Counted from the stretch's first letter, positions 49,315-58,521 are shown. The stretch is 64,000 nucleotides of DNA from Bradyrhizobium sp. LLZ17 (GCF_041200145.1 NZ_CP165734.1:3596001-3660000), one strand, 5' to 3'. Notes: generated from the letters alone by a model not told the origin. Program-made: numbers and translations.

Positions 49315-50654
49315 CCTTCCCAGCCCTCAACGACATCATGAAATTGACCCATGCGAACGACGCCAAGGGTGGCCGGCTTCAGATCGGAATACCCGGCCGG
49401 CTTCGAATTGGAATGCATGGCCGGCTTCGTCGGAATCCGCATGATGGCCTCGGCGCGTCGCCGTCGCGTGGCCCATTCCGCCACCACGCGCAGTGATCCC
49501 TTAAAGGCTTGCCCTTTCAAACGGCGCCAGAGTTCGGCACCGTTGCGACAGCCGCCTGACCATTGCGCGTCCAGGAACGGCAGGTGCCCATGCAGGGTGC
49601 TTTGACGGGTGCGGAAGACATCGGTACCGCCGCCGCGACTAATTTGGCGAACCAGATTGCGACTATGTCCTGTGCGGCGGACGATCTCCTTGAGCGGCAC
49701 ACCGTCGCTGACAAGAGCCGCGATAGCGGCATGGCTGTCCTGGCGCCGCAGATAGCCCTGATAGCGAAGCTTTTCCGCGCAGGTCAGCAGTTTAAGATCG
49801 ATCGTCGTCGCCCCGATTGCGGTTCGGATTTTGCTCATGGAGCGGCGCACCGCATCAAGGAAGGCCGCGCTCGCGTTTTCCATCAGATGCCAGCGGTCGG
49901 TGACCTGGATGGCGTGCGGCAGCGCCTTGGCTGCTGCCTCGCCATATCCACCACCGCGATCTCGCGACACAATGTTGATGCCCGGGTGCTTCGACAACCA
50001 CGCCTGAACGGTCGCCGTTTCCCGGTCGGGCAGCAAGGCAACGATCCGCCGACGCTCCAAATCGCACACGATGGTCCCGTACCGACGGTTTCTCCGGAAC
50101 GCCCAGTCATCGATACCCACAACAAGCAATGGATCCATCGGCATCGCCGTCCGCCGTCGGACCACCCGCAGCAAGGTATCGTTGCTGACAGGCAGCATGA
50201 GTCGCTTGGCGAAGCTTGCTGCCGGCCGGCCGCCGAGCGCCAACCCCAGGTGATGGACGATGTGTTCGAGCCGTGCCGTCCGACGCCGTCGAAGCGGAAC
50301 GACGTCTTCTCCGAACCGTTCCGCGAAGGTACGTCGGCGGCAATGCGGCACCTCGCATGTGAAGCGCCGCGTGAGCAATCGGAGGCGAACCTTTCTGCCC
50401 GCTGATGGCAAATCGGCCACGTGCCGGATGTAACGGCTATGGACTCGGCGCGATGCTGTCGCGCACAAAGGGCATTGGGCCTCCGCAGCCTCTGACCGAA
50501 CAGCCAGAATAATTGAATCCTCTGAATCACTTACGCCATCAAAGACCAAACCACTCGGTACTAGCGATGAAATTCGAAAGCCTGTCCGCATGGCGCCGAT
50601 TCTCCGTTGAAGAACCACAGTCGCCGGCGAACTTCATCAGAAATGAGTCAGAGC

Positions 50655-50710
50655 CAATATTGCAGGCCGAATGACAGCGGGCGTCACCGTGGGGAGAAAA
50701 TCGCGCTTAC
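50655..50710. mobile_element. Solo IS66-type end beside ISL3 copy 2
   Basis: The right half of the palindrome (50655-50676) is followed by CACCGTGGGGAGAAAATCGC and GCGCTTAC (50703-50710), an IS66 inverted end. No IS66 genes remain on the other side of ISL3 copy 2. The layout mirrors copy 1, where the palindrome also lies within IS66 3' sequence, so this looks like the last fragment of another IS66 element. Confidence 0.6.
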
Positions 50711-51213
50711 GTTTGATGAACAGTTCGCCTTCGTTTTGCGGTGGCCGATGAACTGGTCAAGAAACGCTCGCGTTGTACGCAGTGTTGAACACACAAGGTG
50801 CATTGACCCACAGCATACCCAAGCGTGTCGTGATGAAACCACGACGCGGCTTGTTTCTTCGGTACGTGAACGCGCCGATGACCCGCTGCTATTCTTGGCG
50901 CGACTTCCACACTCGCCTTACAGCTTGCACGAATGCGTCATAACGAACGAGGCGGGTCTGGCGCGCCGCTTTCTTGCCTGCAGCAAAGTCATCGCTCGAA
51001 ACTACGAAACAACCCGAAAAGCCACCGCACCACCCCAAGCCTTCAGCCTCCAAACAAAAGATCGCGAGCTCAGCATTTCTATCGGCGCGAAATTCACTTT
51101 CGTGCGGTGGATGAAGCAGCGCCGACGGAGGTCGATCTGTGCAAGCTGGGTGTTTCTGCGGTCGGGCGCAGTCAGTATTGCCGACCTGTCCAGACTACAG
51201 GATCGTGAACTAA
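50711..51213. other. No gene seen
   Basis: A 500-bp gap downstream of the enoyl-CoA hydratase operon. A long plus-strand frame covers it (from 50607), but it begins inside the ISL3 element and has no recognisable family. Confidence 0.4.
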
Positions 51214-52038
51214 TTAATGTCCCTCGAAAGAGGGGCTTCGCTTATCCGCGAACGCACGCACGCCCTCCTTATGGTCAAGGGTTACTTTCGTCCTGATTAG
51301 GTTCCCGGCCTCATATGCGACCGACTCAAGAAACGTGGAGGTCATGGCGTGATCCAGATTATCCTTAATAAAGCCGAGCGCGACCGGAGGACCTTCTGCA
51401 AGAGAAGCCGCAAGCGCAAACGCAGTCTCGCCCAAATCTCCATCTGACACCACGCGGTTGACAAGGCCGAGCGCTTCCGCCCGCCGCGCATCAATGCGCT
51501 CTGACAGAAACATAAGTTCGCGCGCGCGGGAGAATCCGACCACTCTCGTCAGCAGCCAGGCCAAACCGCAGTCGCCCGACAATCCGATGCGCGCAAACGC
51601 GGTGGTGAAAAAGGCGGACTGTGCGGCAATGCGGATGTCACAGGCTAGGGCTAGCGCAAGGCCCGCGCCTGCCGCCGGACCTGGGATAGCCGCGACAGTC
51701 GGCTTCCTCGTCGCGACCAGCGTACCAGTCAACATTCGACCTTCTACGATGAGATCTATAACGCGCTGTTCGAAATCTGGTTCGGGCGTTGCCGAACTCT
51801 GCCCCATGTCTTTTACATCACCGCCAGCGCAGAAGGCGGTCCCCGCACCGGTGATAAGAATCGAGCGAACCTTCGGATCCTCGCCCAAGCGTTCGATCAA
51901 CTTGCCCATTACCGGAAGCAGGCGGTTCGGAAAAGCGTTCCGCGCCTCAGGCCGGTTGAGCGTGACGATAGCTACGCTGTTGCGGATTTGCGCCAGCAAC
52001 TCATGTGTTCCCGTATCGATTTCCAGTGGTTCAGACAT
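51214..52038 (-). CDS. Enoyl-CoA hydratase/isomerase 1
   Basis: The protein has 274 residues. The start is ATG 52038 (MSEPLEIDTGTHELLAQIRN) behind GGAGAAC; the longer frame adds unrelated residues. The crotonase fold shows NRPEARNAF, the oxyanion-hole FCAGGDVKDMG (about residues 73-83) and GPAAGAGLALALACDIRIAA (about residues 125-144). Neither canonical hydratase Glu is obvious (GDCGLAWLL at the second position), so isomerase or related chemistry is possible. It is the last gene of a minus-strand cluster: CoA-transferase relic, CoA-transferase, hydratase 2, then this gene. Confidence 0.85.
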   Translation of the reverse strand: MSEPLEIDTGTHELLAQIRNSVAIVTLNRPEARNAFPNRLLPVMGKLIERLGEDPKVRSILITGAGTAFCAGGDVKDMGQSSATPEPDFEQRVIDLIVEGRMLTGTLVATRKPTVAAIPGPAAGAGLALALACDIRIAAQSAFFTTAFARIGLSGDCGLAWLLTRVVGFSRARELMFLSERIDARRAEALGLVNRVVSDGDLGETAFALAASLAEGPPVALGFIKDNLDHAMTSTFLESVAYEAGNLIRTKVTLDHKEGVRAFADKRSPSFEGH

Positions 52039-52207
52039 GCCTGTTCTCCATGTACATTGCTGCAGGGCCACCAACTTGCCTCCAGGGTTGCCAGCCTTGG
52101 ACGAGCCCACCGTTAAGGTTTCGTGTTGCCGACGTCCCGATGCTTGATCCGGCGGGAGATCGGAAGCCAAGGCGACGATGACTGCGACGTGCGGCTAAGG
52201 TGCCGCC

Positions 52208-52972
52208 TCACTTGCCTCGGAATTGCGGCGCCCGCTTCTCTGCGAAGGCCGCCGGTCCTTCCTTCCCATCCTCAGTCGCCATCAGCACACGGTTGAACAT
52301 CTGTTCCATGCGCAGAGCCGTCGCCAGATCGGCGTCGCGGCTGCGCAGCGCGAGCTCCTTCGCCGCCTGCACCGCCAGCGGTGCGTTGAGGGAGATGTGG
52401 CGCGCGTAGTCGATCGCAGCCTCCATCAGCTGCGATTGCGGGACCACCTTGTTTACAAGTCCCCAATGCGCCGCGCTCCTTGCATCTATCGAATCCCCCG
52501 TCAGGAACATTTCCATGGCAATCGCATGCGGCAATTGACGATACGCGTGCGACGTGACCCCAATTAGGCCACGCTTGACCTCCGCGAAGCTGAAAGTTGC
52601 GTTCTCCGATGCAATGCGTATGTCGGTCGCGAGCATCAGCGTCATGCCGCCCCCCAAACAATAGCCGTTGATTGCAGCGATGATGGGCTTCCAGACCTCG
52701 ATCCCATGATCAAGCCGCTGATCACGTTGCGTCAACCACATCTCATCATAGCCCGGTGGGTCCGTGAGCACGCTCTTGATGTCGGCGCCCGCAGTGAACG
52801 AGCGGTCGCCCGCACCAGTAACGACGGCAACGCGGATTTCCGCATCGTCCCGCACGCGGCACCATGCCTCTGCCAGCGCATGGTAATGCTCGGCGTCCAG
52901 AGCGTTCAACCGCTCTGGGCGGTTGATCACGATGGTGCAAATACCCTTTTCGACCGCGACATCAATCGGCAT
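52208..52972 (-). CDS. Enoyl-CoA hydratase/isomerase 2
   Basis: The protein has 254 residues and is a crotonase-fold protein starting MPIDVAVEKGICTIVINRPE. The oxyanion hole segments are FTAGADIKSVL (about residues 59-69) and AINGYCLGGGMTLMLATDI (about residues 100-118). FAEVKRGLIGVTSHAYRQLP carries one candidate acidic residue. It lies 50 bp downstream of the CoA-transferase stop and 170 bp upstream of the next hydratase start, as part of one catabolic operon. Two crotonase paralogues with two CoA-transferases suggest activation of an acid as its CoA thioester and stepwise hydration. The substrate is unknown. Confidence 0.86.
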   Translation of the reverse strand: MPIDVAVEKGICTIVINRPERLNALDAEHYHALAEAWCRVRDDAEIRVAVVTGAGDRSFTAGADIKSVLTDPPGYDEMWLTQRDQRLDHGIEVWKPIIAAINGYCLGGGMTLMLATDIRIASENATFSFAEVKRGLIGVTSHAYRQLPHAIAMEMFLTGDSIDARSAAHWGLVNKVVPQSQLMEAAIDYARHISLNAPLAVQAAKELALRSRDADLATALRMEQMFNRVLMATEDGKEGPAAFAEKRAPQFRGK

Positions 52973-53022
52973 CTAATCATCCTTTCACGTGCCTCGGATG
53001 CAATTTCAAGCGCTATTATCGT

Positions 53023-54231
53023 TCACGTTAGTGCGCCGGTTTCTTTCAATGCCGCGATCCGATCCGACGAATAACCCAGAAGCTCACGCAGAACATAATC
53101 ATTATCGCGGCCAACAGTGGGAGCGCAGAGATCATAGCGGGCGGGCGTATCCGAAAGCTGGTAAGGCGCGGATTCGATTACTGCCTCGCCCATAACCGGG
53201 TGCGGTAGGCGGACGAGATAGCCCCGGGCCTTCAGCTGGAGATCGGATACAATCTCAGGACTCGAGGCTACGACATGTGCGGGAATGCCGTGTCCCTGCA
53301 ACTGCTCTTCGATGACTTCTGCGTGGTGGTGTCGGGACCAATCCGAGATGACAGCTTCTAGTGCATCTTCATTCGCTTTGCGCGCGGCTAGTGTATTAAA
53401 GCGAGGGTCCTGCGCCAGATGGGCCTGCCCCATGAGGGCAGCCAACCGGTTCCATTCTACATCGTTGCGCGCGACGATCGCCACCCAGCGATGATTGCCG
53501 CGGGCTGGGAACACGCCATGTGGCGCAAAGGCGGGATCGCGATTCCCAATTGCCCCGGCAACGTGTCCACTTTCGCAGTAATGCGCGATCTGGGGTGCAA
53601 GGAATTCGATGGTCGCTTCGGTTTGTGCGATGTCGATCAGCATCCCCTCCCCGGCGCGTCTTCTATGATCGAGGGCCGCCAGTAACATGAAGATCGAAAA
53701 GCGGGGCGCGACCAAATCGGTATAAGGTCCAAATTGTCCGATGGGAGGCTCGCCCGGATTTCCGGTCAACGACAAAAAGCCCGTAAAGGCTGCGCCGGCG
53801 CTGCCGAACCCCGCGGTCTTGCCTAACGGCCCGCTTTGTCCCATCAGCGACGTGCTAAGCATGATGACGCGCGGGTTGAGCGCTCGCAGGGCTTCATAAT
53901 CCAGGCCCAAGCGGGTCATCGTTCCTGGTGAAAAGTTTTCGACGACCACATCGGCCCATGTTGCGAGCTCGCGCGCGACGGCGCGCCCCTCGTCGCGCGA
54001 AAGATCGAGAGCAAGGCCCAATTTTCCAGCGTTGTAATTTTCAAAGCTGGTGGATTGTCGCGCGTCGAACTTGCCGTTCGGGTATGGGCCGTAGTAGCGT
54101 GAGAAGTCCAATCGCTTGGCCGACTCGACCCGAACGACGGTCGCGCCGAAATCGGCGAGCGCTCGTCCGATCATGGGTCCCGCTACGACCCAGGCAAAAT
54201 CGAGTACCCTCAAACCCTCAAGTGCGCGCAT
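53023..54231 (-). CDS. Type III CoA-transferase (CaiB/BaiF), Asp present
   Basis: The protein has 402 residues. The N-terminal LRVLDFAWVVAGPMIGRALA with DFGATVVRVES and VVVENFSPGTMTRLGLDYEA (about residues 96-115) are typical of class III CoA-transferases. The probable catalytic Asp is Asp172 in FGPYTDLVAPRFS. The start ATG 54231 overlaps the stop of the upstream CoA-transferase relic by one base (TGATG), so the two were co-translated. The start shown begins the family alignment (MRALEGLRVL). It is intact. Together the pair resembles two-subunit enzymes such as BbsEF or SmtAB. Confidence 0.9.
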   Translation of the reverse strand: MRALEGLRVLDFAWVVAGPMIGRALADFGATVVRVESAKRLDFSRYYGPYPNGKFDARQSTSFENYNAGKLGLALDLSRDEGRAVARELATWADVVVENFSPGTMTRLGLDYEALRALNPRVIMLSTSLMGQSGPLGKTAGFGSAGAAFTGFLSLTGNPGEPPIGQFGPYTDLVAPRFSIFMLLAALDHRRRAGEGMLIDIAQTEATIEFLAPQIAHYCESGHVAGAIGNRDPAFAPHGVFPARGNHRWVAIVARNDVEWNRLAALMGQAHLAQDPRFNTLAARKANEDALEAVISDWSRHHHAEVIEEQLQGHGIPAHVVASSPEIVSDLQLKARGYLVRLPHPVMGEAVIESAPYQLSDTPARYDLCAPTVGRDNDYVLRELLGYSSDRIAALKETGALT

Positions 54232-55508
54232 CAGACGACCCCATCGCGTCTCAGTTGCGCAATGCGCTCCGGCGCGAGTCCGAGGAATCCCTCGTAAACT
54301 TCGTCATTGTGCTCGCCCAAACGAGGCGCCGGGCTCGTCCGTACGTGACTCGGAATTGAGGTCAGGGCAAAACGACCTGGCAGCGTGCGTTGTCGGCCAC
54401 TCTCGTTGAGGGTGTCAAAAAAAGCCTCGTGCGATCAGATGCGGGTTTTCGCTCACCTCGGCAACTGTGAAGGCCGGCGACATCAAGATCCCTCACCCGA
54501 GGCAACCTCCATAAGTTCGCGTTTGGTATAACAGGCGAAGCAGGCTACGATCGCCGCGCGCGCCTGCTCGACCTGTCGCTTGCTTACTTTTCCGGTTTCA
54601 ATTAGCTGCGGCAATTCGATCCAATCCCATTCAGCCACCCCTGAAGGAACCACCCCGTTGCCGCGCATCCATTTGAAAAGATTGTTCGTGAAGCGGCCCT
54701 CGGATCCATCGCGGAGATACATATGCACAACTCCGTCTTTCACCTGCCAGATGACTCGCCGTCTGCGCAAGCCGCTCAGATGCGGTTCCACCGCCTCCAA
54801 GGGAATGTCGATCGAGTAATTCTCATGGCCAACGGCAGCCGCCAAGTTGGCCGAACACGTAGTCATTGCAACGCTTTGCTGTATTGAGATGTCCACATGC
54901 TGGCCTTCTCCCGTTTTGTTGCGAGCAAAAAGGGCAAGAAGCGCGCCCGAGGCCGCATCGGCGCCAGCGTGTAAATAAGATTGAGGCACGCTGATCCTGA
55001 GGGGTTTGCCGCGATCGTCGCAATTGGGCCCAAGCGGTCCGGCCGCCGCCCAGACGATCAAGTCGCTATCCAAATATCTTGCCTTGGGACCATTCGATCC
55101 GAAGGGTGTGATGGTGACGTGCACGAGGCGCGGATTGATCTCTTTTAGCGCATCGAAGCGGAGCTCTGGGTGTAGCGCCGCGCCTTGGCTTTCGAATAGC
55201 ACATCGGCCGTGGCAACAAGCTGATGCAAAAGCGAGCGTCCTTCGGCGCGATCGAGCGCACACGTCACGCCACGCTTTCCAGACGCATAGGCAGACCAGT
55301 AGAGAGAATTCTCGCCCACCGGCGCATCTTGCGCGAATGGCGGGACATTTCGGCCCGGCGAACCCCGCGGCGGCTCAACCTGGATGACGTCGGCGCCGAG
55401 ACGACCGAACATCGCGCCCGCTATGAGGCCCCGCTCGTCGGTAAGATCCAGCACGCGATAGGGCGCAAGAAAGCCCACACTCTTGGTCGACGTTATATTC
55501 TCCGTCAT
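54231..55508 (-). pseudogene. Type III CoA-transferase, two frameshifts, catalytic Asp replaced
   Basis: From ATG 55508 (MTENITSTKSVGFLAPYRVL) the frame runs to about 54483 with family sequence (LTDERGLIAGAMFGRLGADV). It then needs one base near 54485 to continue into MSPAFTVAEVSENPHLIARG. A second shift at a seven-A run (54417-54423) is needed to reach TLNESGRQRTLPGRFALTS and PAPRLGEHNDEVYEGFLG, with the stop at 54231. The position that normally has the catalytic Asp reads VPQSYLHAGADAASG, with no Asp at the expected place. Either it is a pseudogene, or the assembly has two indels in a non-catalytic subunit. Confidence 0.8.
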
Positions 55509-56003
55509 GAGCCCTTTACGATTCCGCAGTCCGAACGTTAGTGAAATGCTTTTGAGTGATACTAATCTTCCCCTGCTTTGATAAACTGCGTTTAATCCGC
55601 TGAAGTCGCCGAAACTCTGCTTTCTTTCGGTGAAATTCGAACATTTCGTACCCTGCCAAGATGCCTCATTGTCGTAAAGTTTGCCGCCGTGTTCCGATTT
55701 CCTGGCTTCGACGTCTAAGCAGATGTTCACAAGTCGGACGGTCAGCGTTGGCCGAAATGTCCCTCGCGGATGCGAGTCACCCGTTCGGCGGAGCCTTTGG
55801 GGTGGCGACGCCAAGCGAGGAACCAGCGGTTGCCGCTCACGATGGCCCTGACTTATGCGGAACTATTGGACGGTTGAACCAGCGCAATGCGCCGCTTAGA
55901 TTGCAGAGTTTCTGCGGCTTGAGCGCTGTTTTCGCTGCCTTTGAGCGCCGGGTCCCCTCATAATTTCCAAACGTGATGCTTGCGTCTGGGAGACTAAACG
56001 GCC
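55509..56003. other. Divergent intergenic region, no gene seen
   Basis: About 500 bp between the minus-strand CoA-transferase operon and the plus-strand solute-binding protein. It should contain divergent promoters; none could be assigned. It is possible that the lost 5' end of the binding-protein gene lay here. Confidence 0.4.
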
Positions 56004-57059
56004 ATGGGAAAAGCGAAATCCACATCGTTCGCTGACGATCAAGTGCGGTGTGCGGGCGCCTCCGGCGTAGACAGTGTTCAGACCATCACTGCATCGGAAT
56101 GGGGCGGAGTCCATATCGAGTCAATCAAGAAGATTGCAGACGAGCAGTCGGACGTAGACATTAACTGGCAAACCATCGCTGGCGCCATCAATATTTTGCC
56201 CAAAATTAGGGCCGCGTGGCCGCAGCCTGGCATAGATTTGGTGGCAGGGTACGAGGCTTCGTTTCAAGAAATCGCACGCCAAAACTGGGCCGAGCCAGTC
56301 ACCGCGGCGAACGTTCCGAACATCGTGGACGTTCCAGAGAAGCTACTGATGAAAGATAGCGGCGGCAACATCATAAACATTCCCCGAACAATAACCGCAA
56401 CCTTGTGGTTCTGCCGACAGGATATCATGCCTTTCGAGATCACTCAGCTAGACGATCTTTTGGACCCTCGGCTCAAAGGTAAGATTTGTTTTCCAGCCCT
56501 CACCATCAACTCTGGTCTTCAATTACTATCCTTGGCTCTCTACCAAGGCGGCGACGAGAGAAACATCGAGCCGGCGTGGGAGTTCATCAAAAAGTTAGCG
56601 CGCAGTGGGAATATCGGTCGCGTCGCAAAATCAGGCTCCGAGGTCGTGAACACAATCAGTTCAGGCGAAAGCTGCCTAACCTTTGAATGCGGTACCCACG
56701 CTATCGAATTGGCCCGCAAGTTCAAGATCCGATACCTGATCAAGATGGATCCGCAGAAGACGGGGTTCTGGACATACCTCGCTCACCACGGATGGTGCGT
56801 CCTGAAAGGTGGGAACACGGATGCCGCGTTCAAGTTCGCAAATTTCGTCATTGGTCCGGAGCGAAACGCGGAGTTTAATCAGCTCGTCGGAGGCATACCT
56901 GCCAACATCAAATCGAAAGTCTCTGACGAAGCCAAGCTCCTAGCGTTCAACAACGAGGAAATCGAGCGATATACATATATCCCCGATTGGTCTTATCTAA
57001 CAGAACAGTCGGGTGCCTGGTTGGATCGCTGGGAACAGGAAGTTGCGCCCCTGCTCTAG
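56004..57059 (+). CDS. ABC-type extracellular solute-binding protein, signal peptide not seen
   Basis: The protein has 351 residues and resembles family 1 / PotD-type binding proteins: TITASEWGGVHIESIKKIA near the start, DLVAGYEASFQEIARQNWAE (about residues 76-95), FEITQLDDLLDPRLKGKICF (about residues 139-158) and GWCVLKGGNTDAAFKFANFV (about residues 263-282). The ligand is unknown. The first 30 residues (MGKAKSTSFADDQVRCAGAS) are polar with no hydrophobic core, so the protein would not be exported as read. The 5' end may have been replaced or mutated. No permease or ATPase gene is adjacent, which also suggests a cut-down locus. Confidence 0.75.
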   Translation: MGKAKSTSFADDQVRCAGASGVDSVQTITASEWGGVHIESIKKIADEQSDVDINWQTIAGAINILPKIRAAWPQPGIDLVAGYEASFQEIARQNWAEPVTAANVPNIVDVPEKLLMKDSGGNIINIPRTITATLWFCRQDIMPFEITQLDDLLDPRLKGKICFPALTINSGLQLLSLALYQGGDERNIEPAWEFIKKLARSGNIGRVAKSGSEVVNTISSGESCLTFECGTHAIELARKFKIRYLIKMDPQKTGFWTYLAHHGWCVLKGGNTDAAFKFANFVIGPERNAEFNQLVGGIPANIKSKVSDEAKLLAFNNEEIERYTYIPDWSYLTEQSGAWLDRWEQEVAPLL

Positions 57060-57656
57060 CCGAAGAGATCCAGGTACGTTCCGAGGCGTGCGGCTGGGAA
57101 GAATAGGTGGCAGCGCGGGACGGACTTGGTATTTCGTGCTCCTCATCCCTTTTCGCACTCTGCCGAAAAGCCGACTTCAGCCGCGAGCCGACATCTCTGC
57201 CGCCAGGACTTGGACGACGGGCAAGACAGGTACTCAGATTGAGGCTCTGGCCTTAGAAGCGGGGACATGAGTGTGTTCGGAATCTTGTAAGGCACATCCA
57301 GGCGAGCCTTGGGCGCGCTCAGAGTGCAATCTGCGTAACCTCACCAGACCGAGATGCATTCTTCTGGTCCTGATTTGACATCGGAGGAACATCCGGAGCT
57401 TCGTGGAGAGGAGCTCAAGAATTCGAGCTCTTTCGGCTCTATTCGATATTCGCAACCGATCGCGCCTAAGAAAAAACACCCGCCGATCATCCACCTCAGC
57501 TTTACCATGGTGTGCTTGACATCGCTGGTCGCTTCCAGTGTCGAGCTGCGAGCCAGCCACATCGCAAGCTACGCCGATTGTCCGTAACAGCACAAGGGGG
57601 GCCGCATGTTCAAGGAGAGCACAGCCTTCCCTGTCAAGCGATAGTTCATTTAGCGA
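57060..57656. other. No gene seen
   Basis: 600 bp downstream of the solute-binding protein. Frames of 70-120 codons overlap on both strands around 57234-57593, without family resemblance. Confidence 0.4.
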
Positions 57657-57836
57657 TTAGACGCGCGTTATGAATAGTGACGTCGTAGCTGAGGATCCGA
57701 AGGTCTTCATAATTCGGCACACTGCGGGAGCTTGTTCGTCAGGCGAGCGTCCAGCAAAGGCCATTTGACCTTGCGCGATCTCCAGGTGATCGCGGTCTAT
57801 TTGGGCTGTCGATAAGGCTCGTTTCGCATTTTCCAC
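57657..57836 (-). pseudogene. CmcJ-like oxidoreductase, N-terminal fragment
   Basis: From GTG 57836 behind GGAGAG the frame reads VENAKRALSTAQIDRDHLE, then IAQGQMAFAGRSPDEQAP. This aligns with the N terminus of the gene at 20974-21837 (ASVDRDRLEGVQGKLVFA then RRSPDERSAP). The similarity stops after about 40 residues and a stop occurs at 57657. It is the leftover of a second copy. Confidence 0.78.
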
Positions 57837-58228
57837 GGCCGTACTCTCCCTCTTAGCGTTTCAAGAAAGATACCGAAGACCCGACGTCTGAACGCGGCGG
57901 AAACCGCCTAGAGTTGCGGAAGTTCTGCGGCCATGATCGTTCCTGGAATCCCATGCGCATTGCTCGCCGGGATAAATCATCCTGCAAAGCCCGACCAGAC
58001 TGCCACGCAGTGGTGCGTTGAAGCACTGCCCCATTGAACTTGGTTTGTTCACCTACCCGCGATCCGTCAGCCCGGACTCACCCCGACGCCTTGGTCTTCA
58101 ACCAGGAGGAGACGCTGAGTAGGAGCTGGCAACTTTCCCCCGTTCGTGCGTGTTGCTACACATCGCAAGAATTGCCGCCTAGCCCGCAAGACAACTGGGC
58201 GGAAGCAGGACCCAGAGCTTCAGGGAAA

Positions 58229-58459
58229 TCAAACGGACGTCGGAACGTGGGCGGCTGCCGCGGTCATGCCGATCCAGCTTTTAGCAGCCGCGACTTCTTC
58301 CCTTGTTCCCGACGCAGCGAGCTTCAGGAGCAGATCTTCTTCTCCTCGCGGCAGAACGCAACGCCCGGGCAGAATCGCGTCGGTCGCGGTGAAGCAGAGC
58401 CAATAGGTTCTGTATTCCTCGGTCGTGAGCGGGTATTTCGTTCTAGCGATTCCGAGCAA
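58229..58459 (-). CDS. Hypothetical short protein
   Basis: A 76-codon frame, extendable upstream without a stop to about 58500, reads LGIARTKYPLTTEEYRTYWL then FTATDAILPGRCVLPRGEED. The composition is protein-like, but I do not recognise a family. It could be the 3' end of a broken gene rather than a complete one. It lies just beyond the aminotransferase gene on the same strand. Confidence 0.3.
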   Translation of the reverse strand: MLGIARTKYPLTTEEYRTYWLCFTATDAILPGRCVLPRGEEDLLLKLAASGTREEVAAAKSWIGMTAAAAHVPTSV

Positions 58460-58521
58460 ACGCGCACCAAGCGCTTGGATAGCTACAGGCGGAGATCCGA
58501 CATGGCACTCTAGAACCCACT

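Larger units (their letters stand above)
46831..49441 (+). mobile_element. IS21-family element 2 (istAB)
   Basis: The element is 2611 bp, from TGCGGATTCCGA (46831) to TCGGAATCCGCA (49441), the same outer ends as IS21 element 1, flanked by TGATGGC (7 bp). About four left-end repeats (46835-46940) and three right-end repeats (49370-49441) share ATTCCGA and GAAGCCGGCC. They differ from the GTCGCCCA repeats of element 1, so the two elements are related but distinct types. istA and istB appear intact. Confidence 0.96.
46417..50618 (-). pseudogene. ISL3-family transposase, split by IS21
   Basis: The N-terminal part (50618 down to about 49449) and the C-terminal part (about 46823 down to 46417) are near-identical to the transposase at 35771-37354, with small differences such as Glu for Met in GVSDSEDS. 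IS21 element 2 separates them, with the duplicate TGATGGC at 46824-46830 and 49442-49448. Removing IS21 restores the frame. Confidence 0.93.
46384..50654 (-). mobile_element. ISL3-family element, copy 2, interrupted by IS21
   Basis: The ends GCTCTGACGCAT (46384) and, on the complement, GCTCTGACTCAT (50654) match copy 1. The 8-bp duplication CAATATTG flanks it. Subtracting the IS21 insertion and its 7-bp repeat leaves 1653 bp, essentially the size of copy 1. The orientation is opposite to copy 1, so the two could recombine to invert the 9 kb between them. Confidence 0.93.

Noticed and set aside
50607..51296. A 229-codon plus-strand frame
   Set aside because: It starts inside the ISL3 element, crosses its end and overlaps the 3' end of an enoyl-CoA hydratase gene; no domain is recognisable.
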